From Schizophyllum amplum (taxonomy: Eukaryota > Basidiomycota > Agaricomycetes > Agaricales > Schizophyllaceae), in contig VDMD01000013.1 of the NCBI GenBank assembly GCA_007026445.1, positions 62,001 to 126,000 on the forward strand: 64,000 nt of DNA. The letters are read 5' to 3'. The position numbers were made by a program, and so were the translations under genes. Below the pieces are notes generated by a model. The model saw only the letters and a program-made list of their open reading frames with translations. It ran no database searches and was not told the origin of the DNA. The first letter of the stretch is position 1; each line of letters starts with the position of its first letter. This document shows positions 33,573-43,096 of the stretch, one piece after another.

Positions 33573-33947
33573 TTACTAAGTACATGATCGGGCGCAGGTG
33601 CCCCTGTATGTGGCAACTCGTTGTAAAGCTCACCGTCTGCTTTGTTAAGTCGTCTGGGAAGTAGGCATTGCCGTTGATAATCAGAACGACGTCTTCAGAG
33701 GTGCCCTCATCTACAGTCTGAATCTGTGTCTATATACGTCTAGAGAGTATAGTACCATGTGACATTCTTAGCGGGCTGTAATGTACAATAACGTACCCGA
33801 TCCTCATGGGTGTCCTTCAATGTAGCGATGTCTGCAGCGTCCTATAAAGTAGCGATCTCTGAATCCTTCGCTAGACGTTCCTTCACGTCTTCGTGCCGCG
33901 CGGCTGAGCGGCGGATTGACGGTCACTGTGCGTCGTGGTTGACACTC
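33573..33947 (-). pseudogene. exon-like fragment of an unrecognised gene
   Basis: The minus strand reads RHEDVKERLAKDSEIATL, TAG, DAADIATLKDTHEDR. A GT-AG intron (GTACGT...TATATAG, about 33734-33797) follows, then TQIQTVDEGTSEDVVLIING, NAYFPDDLTKQT, another GT-AG intron and an immediate TAA (33575-33573). The clean splice sites and protein-like text suggest real exons, while the TAG and the missing start suggest decay. The repeated EIATL/DIATLK pattern hints at a coiled coil. It lies just downstream of the GT61-like gene on the same strand and could be a remnant of a neighbour. Confidence 0.35.
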
Positions 33948-33962
33948 TGTAGAAATCGGGAC

Positions 33963-35625
33963 TCAGTGGCGTTCCAGTTGCTGTCGAATAGTCGCAACAA
34001 CAGCATTGACGTCTATTGTTATCATCCCGTCATTGGGTTCGGTGTTCTGAGGGGGGGCAGTGGCCGGAGGAGGGGTGTATGCCCTGTAAATTGACGTGTC
34101 AGCATCGATGTAGCGAATACTATAGATTGTACACACTTCTTGTTCTGCCAAGCATGGTAGCTTATGCCCAATGCCTGCATCGCCAGCTGTCTGTCGGCGG
34201 AGAAGCCAGCGGGGAAGAACTCCAACAAAGCAGATCGCGCAGATGGCTTCATGAAGACAGCATCCATCAGCTGGCCACCGTGGACACCGAGCACGATCTG
34301 AGACTATGTCAGCAAACAAGATGGCATGGCGGACTGTCTGGCGCACCTCCGAGCGGGTGACGGAGCTCATGCGCCTCGTCCAGTTCGTCTCCTCGTCGTC
34401 CTCGGAATCGACATGGACCTCAACATCTCGGCCCAGCTTGCTAAGCGCGTCCAGAAGAGCAGTGTGATCTTCAGGACGCAGGCGAGAGCCCGTCGTTGCA
34501 TGCTGCCGCTGGATGTACGTAATAATTCGCTTGTTCGACTTCTCCTCGTACGTGCCCAGATACTGCGCCAGCATCCGGCGCACTGGCTCCCACCAGTATT
34601 TTGACACCGGCAGGTCGAGAGCCGGACCGAATGTGCTCCTCCCAGCGTCGAGCGCCGCCCGCCTATCCGCCACGACGACCCGCTCCATGAAATAGGGGAC
34701 TTCCATCTTGTGGTAGTCCTCCCATGCCTCCAGATACAGCGTTGACAGGTGAGGGAACGCAGCCTTCAGGAGGAATGGGTGAAAACCCGTGTCTGCACGG
34801 CGACGGCGGATCCAGTATTCTTGGAAGGGTGGGTTGGAGTCAGAGTAGACGCGGATTTGGGGGAATAGAAGGCGCGTAGGTCTGGTGAGCACGCTCCGAC
34901 CCTCGGCGCCGATGTTGGGGTCGAGAGTAGCGTATGTGCGCCATAAGGCAAAGAGAGTTGAGTTGTGTACGCTCCAGGCATCTGCAGCCATCCATGTCAC
35001 GCCACGCATTCTGCGCATGTCTGTCAGCAAGAGCGCTCATGTGGAGGGGAGGAGGAGTAAAGACGCACATCCCAGCATGCCGCCCCAGCGTCTTGGCTGC
35101 CTCTGCTTTGGATATAATCTGCCATTCGTTGCGGGCATCCCCGGTAGACGTGACAATGGTCTTGAGAGGAGGGAATGAGTCGGGCTTGTCCGAGACGATG
35201 TACACCTTGTTCTTGTACAGGATGACATTGTCAAGCACATTGTACCCTATAAGGGGGTAAGAGTGCGTTGAGGGGTAACGCTATGCAATGAACGCACCGG
35301 GCGACTGTGCTAGTATTTTGCTCTCGGGTACATCAGTTCCCCACTGTATCAGCGCCTCATCCATGGTCGCCTGGAGCTCCGAGTGGTAGATGGGTTCTGC
35401 CCGCGAGGCTCGCGCATCCAAAGCATGCGATCCTCGCCTAGTCAAGTTGTGTACGGAGGGGATTGGTTCCAATCCCAGTTCAACCGCCGGGTTCGACCAC
35501 TCGGCTCCTTCATCGGCGTCGCTAAGCAGGCCGCCAGGGCTTCTTAGGCCGTAGGTGAGGGAGAGGAGAATGACAGAAAAGAGTAGCAGGCCAATCTCCC
35601 GCCTTGTGAGCGGGTCCGTCCACAT
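33963..35625 (-). CDS. glycosyltransferase family 61-like protein, type II membrane
   Basis: Probable Golgi glycosyltransferase of the GT61/DUF563 group (beta-xylosyltransferase and O-GlcNAc transferase relatives). Starts MWTDPLTRREIGLLLFSVIL; residues about 11-27 form a membrane anchor, giving type II topology. After a stem region come LDNVILYKNKVYIVSDK, GVTWMAADAWSVHNSTLFAL and FPHLSTLYLEAWEDYHKMEV. The C-terminal catalytic signature is IVLGVHGGQLMDAVFM, the counterpart of the GT61 HGA.L block. It ends VVATIRQQLERH, TGA at 33965-33963. At least four GT-AG introns on the minus strand connect the pieces in frame; one join near 35009-35066 is ambiguous by a residue. About 490 residues. Donor sugar and acceptor unknown. 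Confidence 0.8.
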
Positions 35626-35834
35626 AGCGGGAGGCGAGATGAAGGCGTGAAGAGGAAGAGATAGTGAGACATGATCTCGGCTACTTTGAAGCCCCTGTCA
35701 GGACGGCTCAGCGGGCCGAATCTGAGAACAATGGAATCCTTCCCACTGCCATCAGCTGACGATGACGATGTCCTTGTATTCAACTGCTTCTTCTTCTTTT
35801 TCTCTGCGATCATCATCTGCGTGCTGTCTCCGCT

Positions 35835-37306
35835 ATGTTTAAGCCTTCCGGTTCGCCGTCTAGCTCACCGCAGAAAGCCCAAAGCAATGCTTCTTTCGCT
35901 CGCCCTCCAGCATGGGCGGACGCAGGTTCCAGCAAGGACGAATTGGACAGGGCGAAGAACATAACGGACATTCGTCAAGTTCAGACGTCCCATGATCTCA
36001 AGTTCCTACGAGACCTCGGAACCGGCTCGTGGTCGACAGTGCGCGCAATCATTATTCGCTGTGCCCAGCGGGCGCCGATGAATGTGCGATAGGTCATGGA
36101 AGTTTGCTTGCATGCTGTTCCCGAGAAGGTCTACGCTGTCAAGATTATCAGCAAAACAAAGCTCATACGAGAGGGGAAAGCAAAGACAGCCGTCGCCGAA
36201 AGGAGCGCTTTGGCGAAGCTGGGGTCAGGGAAACATGCCGGTTTTCTGCGTCTCTACAACGCCTTTCAGGACCCCACGCACCTGTGTATGTGCTGTCTCG
36301 ATAGTCCGTTGCCGCAGTGACTCTGATCGAAAGCTCTGAAGATCTCGTCATGGATGTTGCACAAGGCGGAGATCTCCAGTTACTCGTCAAAGAATACGGT
36401 TCCTTCTCGCATCGTGTCGCGCGCTACTACACGGCCCAGATCGTGGACGCGGTTCTGTGGATGCATTCCCAAGGCGTACTCCATCGCGACCTGAAGCCCG
36501 AAAACGCACTCTTAGACGCCAACCTGCGCATTAAGCTGGCTGACTTCGGCTGCGTCTACATCGCTCAGAACTCCGACCTCTGTAAGTGATTACCCTCCTC
36601 GTGCCTTCTGCATCGATGGTTCTCTGGTCTGACTCATCTCAGCGCCTCGCAAAAGCACCTTCGTCGGCTCTGCCGCATATGTCAGTCCTGAGCTACTGGA
36701 CAAGACTTTGAAAACGACAAGCGCTGCGTAAGCCCAAGCTACTATGTCTCTCTCTTTTCGCTGATTAACTCGCAAACAGATCTGATATCTGGGCCATAGG
36801 CTGCATACTATTCTACCTCGTCTCTGGCCAGCTCGCCTTCCTCGCGCCGACGGATTACCTCACATTCAAGAAAATCGAGGCGCACAATTACAGCTTCCCG
36901 GAGGGATTTTACGACGATGCAAAGGATCTCGTAGAGCGCCTTCTCGTCCGTGTGCTTCGCAGCACATCTGTATGCCCTACTCATCCAACCCTCATAGATC
37001 CTTGAGCCATCTGACCGCCTCGGTGTCGCGCCGAAATCAAGTCCGGTGGCACTCCGAGAACACCAATTTTTCTCCAGTGGTAATATCGTCGGTGGACGGT
37101 CTGAGAAAATCGGAGACGGGCTGTCTGGCAATATCGACGATGGGAAATCTGCCTCGCACGACGAGCCCGGCATCGACTGGGACTCACTATGGACTGGCGA
37201 GCAGATCAAGCTGGAGTCAGGTATCCGCGCCCCCACCCCGATGGAGCCTGAGGAGCAGTCGTTCGATTCGTTTGTGGCTGACTTCAGTCGCACGACTATA
37301 GATTGA
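35835..37306 (+). CDS. PDK1: PDK1-like AGC protein kinase
   Basis: Serine/threonine kinase related to 3-phosphoinositide-dependent kinase 1 (yeast Pkh1, fission yeast Ksg1), which activates other AGC kinases in membrane and stress signalling. Starts MFKPSGSPSSSPQKAQSNAS. The kinase domain shows a glycine-rich loop LGTGSWSTV, YAVKIISKTKLIREGK with the ATP lysine, the catalytic loop HRDLKPENALL, the metal-binding DFG (LADFGCVYIA) and the PDK1-type activation segment KSTFVGSAAYVSPELL. Then come SDIWAIGCILFYLVSGQ and LEPSDRLG, with a short end FDSFVADFSRTTID, TGA 37304-37306. Several GT-AG introns. The protein stops soon after the kinase domain, so the C-terminal PH domain of animal PDK1 is absent from this reading. 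Confidence 0.88.
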
Positions 37307-37329
37307 GTGGAAATGTGATGAACCATGAT

Positions 37330-37985
37330 CTACGTGTTGGTCTCCGTCCGGCGCCCGTTTTGATCCTCTCGAGTCTCATGAGCTTACCCTCGGTACCGCG
37401 CCTGCACTACTTCAGTTACATCTAGAGAGTATGCATTCAGTCCGACTGATGCAGTTCCTATCCCTTCTTGACCGCTGACGTTAGACAGGGCTCTATCGCG
37501 TGCACGGCGAGGATACTTTGGTGCGTATCATTTTGAGGAAATTCGGAGACTGACGAGGCTTGACGGTATGCTGATCACCCTCGCAGACCCATCGACGCAC
37601 CATGCCTTTTGCTATGGCGCCTATAGAAGGCGGAAAGCCGGAAGTCGTCGGGTTCGTCACGATGGAGAAGCCTGCGACCGAGACCGGCGCTTTCAGAGTA
37701 GACGTGCGGAAAGCTGCTTGTGCCGCCTCGGCATCGTAACAAGTACGCTTCAGCCGCCCTTTCGTCGTTGCAGCTGAGACTGAATCGTCTATCAGAGGCG
37801 TGGCACGCACGCTTATGAACCAACTAACTGGAACAGCTCGCCGAGGTTGAGGGACGCACAATGCTTGTGAGTGTTTCTATTCAACGGCAAGGGTGCACTG
37901 ATCTCAATACGAACAGACCTTGGGCACTCAGGTGGGCTCTCCGGCGGAGACCATGTATCCGCGGCTAGGATGGATTAGCGTGAGC
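37330..37985 (+). pseudogene. GNAT-type acetyltransferase remnant
   Basis: Pieces on the plus strand read ESHELTLGTAPALLQLHLE, EVVGFVTMEKPATETGAFRV, then a block equivalent to the family's VRKLLVxPRHR step, GVARTLMNQL, and EGRTMLTLGTQVGSPAETMY ending RLGWIS. The last is the typical C-terminal motif of an N-acetyltransferase. Two one-base shifts are needed: one just after DVRK (near 37712) and one after MNQLTGT (near 37835). Neither can be an intron. A GT-AG intron between them looks genuine. No convincing start was found. It follows the kinase gene by a few tens of bases but is not part of it. Confidence 0.5.
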
Positions 37986-38072
37986 CGTCATTCATATGTC
38001 TGTATGGCTCTGTATGGAGGGACAAAAGATCAGTTACAGCCGAACACGAGCTGAGAAATAAGAGAAAAAGTT

Positions 38073-38154
38073 CGTTCAGAGGGCGATTCGAACACCCGCG
38101 TGCAAAGCACAATGCCTTAGCAGGGCATCACCTTAACCACTCGGTCATCTGAAC
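38073..38154 (-). tRNA. tRNA-Ser (anticodon GCT)
   Basis: The minus strand has acceptor GTTCAGA/TCTGAAC, a D arm in ACCGAGTGGTTAAGG, an anticodon stem TGCC/GGCA around the loop CTGCTAA with anticodon GCT, the long variable arm GTGCTTTGCAC expected for serine tRNAs, and a T arm with GTTCGAATC. No intron. A run of T follows the 3' end on the minus strand (38062-38071 region), the usual polymerase III terminator. Confidence 0.92.
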
Positions 38155-38332
38155 TTGCGAAAGTAGTACAATACGCTGTATATCTTTTACATAGTGAACG
38201 ACATTCAGACATTGTCATCAGAAATGTCCGACTGAACTACAGTGTGCGACAGTAAAACAAGAGAGGGTATGTCATTTGTGTTGCTGAGGTATATACACTA
38301 AAGAAAAAGAGCGCAAGAAGTCCGTGTAGTGT

Positions 38333-38462
38333 AAGGTAGGCGACACACAAGATCGCGGTACGTCATGTGACTTACCTTTTTGGGAGCGACGCGTCCTAAT
38401 GAGCGGTAGTTGGACGCGTCTGACGCGACGCGATGTAGATACGGCAAATCGGCCTCCAACAT
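38333..38462. repeat. left arm of a perfect 130-bp inverted repeat
   Basis: Starts AAGGTAGGCGACACACAAG and ends GGCCTCCAACAT. Its reverse complement occurs at 38961-39090 with no mismatch that I could find. Both arms contain the GC-rich alternation GCGTCGCGTCAGACGCGTCC. Confidence 0.85.
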
Positions 38463-38960
38463 ATTGTAGTGCTATGTCTAAGGGTGCTCTCTGCCAAGTA
38501 GCAAGGTGAAAGAGCGAATACCCATCAACTAGATAGATGAATACAGCTGTCAATGAGGCCTCGAGCTCGTCGAGTCCTTCAGACGCGTCGTCGACCTGAA
38601 TCGATGCGGGTAAAGGCATCCCCGGTGCTGGATATATATCAACTCAATCTCCGCAGGCCAACACCGCCATGGCGCAGCTTGCAAGGGCCCTTACAAGTCA
38701 CGGTTATTGAGGCCTTCTGCACACCCTTCGGTGGCAGCACGGATGGCGACTCAGGAAAGAGAAAACTGCGCGAGAGTGCTGATATATACCCCAGAGCCAA
38801 GATCCGGGCGTTACAGGGGCCAGGGGCAGCAAAGAGGGCGAGCAACGCGTTGCAAGAAACACACAACCCGTGAGATCAGAGTTTGCCTATCTACTTTGTC
38901 TACGGTTAGCCGTACATCGAGATTTCTTGCAGGAAGGGTCCCACATATGTTCTTCACGAG
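38463..38960. other. 498-bp spacer between the inverted repeat arms
   Basis: No gene recognised. A minus-strand frame here reads GLDELEASLTAVFIYLVDGY and continues into the left arm, but it has no start context or family match. TATATATC motifs lie at about 38630-38640. Confidence 0.35.
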
Positions 38961-39090
38961 ATGTTGGAGGCCGATTTGCCGTATCTACATCGCGTCGCGT
39001 CAGACGCGTCCAACTACCGCTCATTAGGACGCGTCGCTCCCAAAAAGGTAAGTCACATGACGTACCGCGATCTTGTGTGTCGCCTACCTT
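38961..39090. repeat. right arm of a perfect 130-bp inverted repeat
   Basis: Begins ATGTTGGAGGCCGATTTGCC and ends GTCGCCTACCTT, the exact reverse complement of 38333-38462. It ends about 100 bp beyond the stop codon of the aldehyde dehydrogenase gene, in that gene's 3' flank. Confidence 0.85.
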
Positions 39091-39193
39091 GTCCAAATCC
39101 ATCCCATTGTGCGTACAGATACTTTTATCAGCCATGGAGCTAGAACGCTACGAACGTCGGCCGCGGGATACTAGCTAAAACGACAGTACCGCT

Positions 39194-41553
39194 TCAAGAG
39201 CGGTTCTTCTTGACCGCTGCCGCAGCAGCAATCGCTACGAGCACCATCACCCACTTGCCCCAAGACACTGACTTGCCTGAAGACAAACTCGGCGGGCCCT
39301 TGGGCTTGGCGGGTAGACCATCTCTCATGACTCTTTTCATGGCACGGATGTTGGCGTCCTGTGGGTTACGAAGCGTGAGTACATGTGGTCATATAGCAAG
39401 TCTCACAGGACGGCATACCGTGTACGGAGGGTAGCGCCACCAGAGAATTTTGTCCACGCTGTGTACAGTCGTTAGGTCGCGAGGGTAAGTCGAGATGATT
39501 GGAAGACGCACAACTTAGGGTTGTCGATCTCTGCTCGCATATGCGAAAGGACTTGTAGCCGTGCTAGAGGGGCTCAGTACTGGCGTGGTCACTGCCCATA
39601 GTCGATAATTACCTCGCCAGTATGGTAGCCATCTAAGCAAAGGCGTCAGAACTTCAACAATCGCAGATGGAGAAAAGAGAGAACTCACAACCGCTGGCAC
39701 CGGTGCCACCAAATGGCAGACCATTGACTGGCGTGGACGTCAGTCATGGTCCCCCGCATCGGTGAGAACGGAGCTTACCGCCGACCTGGATCATGCACTC
39801 GTTGAACGCCATCGTGCCGCTCATCGTCTCGTTCCGCACTGGGTAGCATTAACAGTCTGTCAGAAGAAGCGGGACGCCGCTAACGAACCTTTGTCCTTGA
39901 TTTTCTTGTCATCTGCGAAGACGTAGATAGCCAAGGGTCGGTCACTGGAGTAGGCATGAGTTTGATGTGTGCAAGCAGTTCAGAAGAAAAGAACCACCCG
40001 CTATTAATGTAGTGAATGGCCTCGTCGAGGTCCTCAACCGGCAATATGGGCATGACGGGGCCAAAGATCTCCCTGGCCAAGCTCGTCAGTGCGAGGCCTT
40101 ACGACATGACGAGAGGTGCGATAGTACTGAGTGCACACTCCGCGAGAAGTAACACGCACTCTGACATGAGCGAGTCGTCCTTCGGTACGTCGGTGATCAC
40201 CGAAAGCGAGATGTGCTTCTGCGATGCATCTGTCTCGCCGCCGAGGATGACCTCCCCCGCGTGTCCTCCAGCAGTTTTGAGATGCGGCCCCATGCACGGT
40301 CAGTTATGATATGTGAGAAGGAGCCCGGGGGTGTAGGACCATCGCCGTTGACGAAGGACTTGTATCTGTCGAAAGGTATCAGCGACCTCTCGATACCAGA
40401 AGCTGCGCGCACTGACGTCCTCTCAAGGGCTGCGAGGAACTTGTCCTGTACAGACTTGACAACTAAGATGTAGTCCGGGGAAACACAGGTTTGGCCCGCG
40501 TTGACGAAGCGGCCGAGGAGCACGCGCTTCGCAGTCATCTCGATATCGCAGCTCGCATCAACAACAACAGGAGACTTGCCGCCGAGCTGTAAAACGGGTG
40601 AGAGGGTGAAAAAGAAGGGAAAACGGGCGTGCTCGAACCTCAAGAGTAACAGGCGTCAAATGCTTGGCTGCTGCCATCGCCACGATGCGGCCGACAGTGC
40701 CACTGCCCGTGTACGATACTGCAGATAGTTCAGCTTCAGTGTTCTCATCATCGCGGCGGTGGCACTTACTATGGTCCCACTGAAGCTCAAGAAGCTGCAC
40801 GAAGATGAAGCGGATGGCAGAGGTGAGCGAAGTGGAATGCATACCCTAGTCGTCTCCGTAACACCCCCATTCACCATTTGGACAAGGTCCGGGTCGAGGT
40901 ACTTTGGCATGAGTTCAGTCCACAGGCCAGTCGTTGCGGGAGCGTTCTCGGAAGCTTTCAAGCAGACAGCGTTCCCCGCTGCTATAGCACTCATCTGCGT
41001 CACTGTTTAGCACGCCGTATGCGCGCTCTCCTTCACTTCGTCACTCACAAGCGGTTGCATGACGAGCCAGACAGGGTAGTTGAAGGGTGTGATGATGAGG
41101 ATGGTGCCCTTGGGGACCTTGTGCGTCTTGGGCTTCATGGCGAACCAGTTGATGTCGAACGGGACGCCCTCAGGCTTCGCCCATTTGTCGAGGCTTTTCA
41201 CAGTAACAGCGATGTCCCCCAGACACGATGCTATCTCATAGCTGGTGAGCCGAGTTGTTAGTACATGTGGCTTCTCACGCGAAAGCCAAGAACGCACAAC
41301 TCTGATTCGAACACCGGCCTCCCCAGGTCTATCCGCATGGCCTCGATAAAGCGCGTGCGGTTCTCCTTCAAGAGATACGCCAACTGCAGGAGCTGGTACT
41401 TCCGGTACTCAAGAGACTTCGTTTTGCCCGTCTTGAAGCCATCCTGCAGCCGGGAGCGTATCTACGTGAAGTCAGATCACCGGTACCGAGGGGAACACCG
41501 AGCCAACGCACCTTCTCGATCTCGTCCACCGGTGTGTACTGGAGAGTCGCCAT
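39194..41553 (-). CDS. HFD1: fatty aldehyde dehydrogenase, tail-anchored (ALDH3 class)
   Basis: NAD-dependent oxidation of long-chain aldehydes, as by yeast Hfd1 and human ALDH3A2. Starts MATLQYTPVDEIEK; continues KYQLLQLAYLLKENRTRF, DINWFAMKPKTHKVPKGTIL, ITPFNYPVWLVMQPL, GNAVCLKASENAPAT, YTGSGTVGRIVAMAAAKHLT. The catalytic glutamate is in VTLELGGKSPVVVDAS and the catalytic cysteine in VNAGQTCVSPDYILV. The substrate-loop region is EIFGPVMPILPVEDLDEAIH, then LPFGGTGASG. The C-terminus GKWVMVLVAIAAAAAVKKNR is a single hydrophobic helix with a basic end, a tail anchor for ER or mitochondrial outer membrane. TGA at 39196-39194. Many short introns on the minus strand; all active-site residues present. 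Some middle exon limits are approximate. Confidence 0.93.
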
Positions 41554-42892
41554 GATGAGGGGCGGGGAAAAGAAGGGAATGGACGCGTGACGCGAGGGGT
41601 GTGGTGTTATAAAGCGGCGCGGGAAGCCTCAAGTGGCTAGCGATGACCGGCTCCTCCAGGTTCATACAGCCGAGATTCGGGTTCCCGACTTCGCTATTAG
41701 CAGCTAGAGTTACGCAATTTCGGAATCGAACCCGGCGCGCGACGTCGGTGCGCCCTGGACGCGTCAATCTTGGACGCGTCGAACGCGCCTGAACCTCCTC
41801 TCCTCGAGGGCGACGCGCCATGTTCCCTCGGGCTGGTCGAGCCCAGGCCCCGCATGCAAGCTGACAAGCGCTGGCAGGCAAAGAGCTTCACCTCAAGACG
41901 GAAGCACCGATAACCAACTGGGAGGTTTCACATGTTTTCCAAGAGCACATTGGGAAGAAGCATTCGCTGATGGATCACTGATTTGAGAACAGCACGGCTG
42001 ATGTGGTGATTTCCTGCATGTGAAATGGAATTTGTAACAGGCAAACACGCACGCAAAGAACGAGCCTTCGGCTGATGGAATAACGCTTCTTCACACTGCA
42101 CTTCACTGTTTGGATCCTGAACCGCAACAGCAGAGGCAGAACATGGGACAGACGACGATGATACGAGCAATGCATTGACATGAGTACACGACAGTACGTA
42201 GAAGCAACAGGACTGGACAGGGAAGGACGGGAGAGGGTGCGGAAGATCTGAAGATGGCAGTCAGCAAGAGTCGGAAGACACCATGGTGAATAACGCTGAG
42301 GATCAGACATCCAAAGGAAGGTCATTGCGACCCGCATCACGTCGACCCTCGCTTCCCGTCCAGCGCAACCCGAAGGCGGCCCACGCTCGATCATGTCTTT
42401 TGGGTTCAACACGATACGAGGGGGAATGTAGACGTTCCGCATTGAGGGAGTACTCCAGAGGAGGACGCTAGAGTGGAAACTGCGAATGTTTGGAATGTTT
42501 CATCATAGAAAGCGCGATAGGATGGCCGATCGACAGAGGGAGGAAGTTTGACTACTCACGTTCAGTGGTAGGGCGCGATCCACAACGCGAGAGGGATGAT
42601 GAGACCTTGGGGAAGGAAGTCAGTACGTGGACGTAGAAAGCGAAGAGGTGGTATGGAAGATCAGACGAAATGGCACTGGCAAGTACACTGTGCGCTCCGT
42701 AGAGCGCGAGTCCGTTGCGAACGAACGTCTCTGTTCCTCGGCATGGTCGTGTAGGACGGGGAAGAGAATAGAAGCATCACATCGAGAAAGGGCATGAACA
42801 GAAACTCACCTGAGAAAAGGGAAGGAGGCAGGGAGAAGGATGGGAGGGAGAAGATGAGAGAGGACACGAACAATCGAGACGCGATCGACAAA
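41554..42892. other. long intergenic region with a possible minus-strand transcript
   Basis: No protein gene is recognised. A TATAAAA on the minus strand (42893-42900) is followed by a pyrimidine-rich leader, an intron-like segment with GTGAGT and AACAG ends (42731-42809), and a short reading LIIPLALWIAPYH ending in TGA near 42565. Further left a 155-codon minus frame (41975-42442) has no family resemblance. This could be a small or non-coding transcript. Confidence 0.3.
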
Positions 42893-42900
42893 TTTTATAC
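42893..42900 (-). promoter_or_regulatory. possible TATA box on the minus strand
   Basis: The minus strand reads GTATAAAATT, preceding a pyrimidine-rich stretch and an intron-like segment. It would drive leftward transcription away from the oxidoreductase gene. Confidence 0.35.
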
Positions 42901-43063
42901 CGCTCTTTGCTTGGCCTTGTTGTTTGTGGCGGATGTACAGTCGCCATCACGTGAACGCGTCTGCCCGGCCGGCTTGTCGCGTCGCGGCTCGCTCCTCGCC
43001 GCCGGCAGGCTCGGTGCCTCACTTCTGTGTCCCCTTCGGCGTCGCGAATACTTGAGCTTCATG

Positions 43064-43070
43064 CTATATA
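43064..43070 (+). promoter_or_regulatory. TATA box of the flavin oxidoreductase gene
   Basis: CTATATA lies about 30 bp before the ATG at 43097, so the leader would be very short. Confidence 0.45.
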
Positions 43071-43096
43071 CGCGAACCTCCTCACACGAACTAGAG

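Noticed and set aside
37330..37985. GNAT pieces as the C-terminal part of the PDK1-like gene
   Set aside because: The kinase has its own in-frame stop at 37304-37306, and the following text is acetyltransferase-like with its own frame breaks.
41700..41770. GGTTCGATTCC on the minus strand, like a tRNA T arm
   Set aside because: No matching D arm, anticodon stem or acceptor pair at the needed distance.
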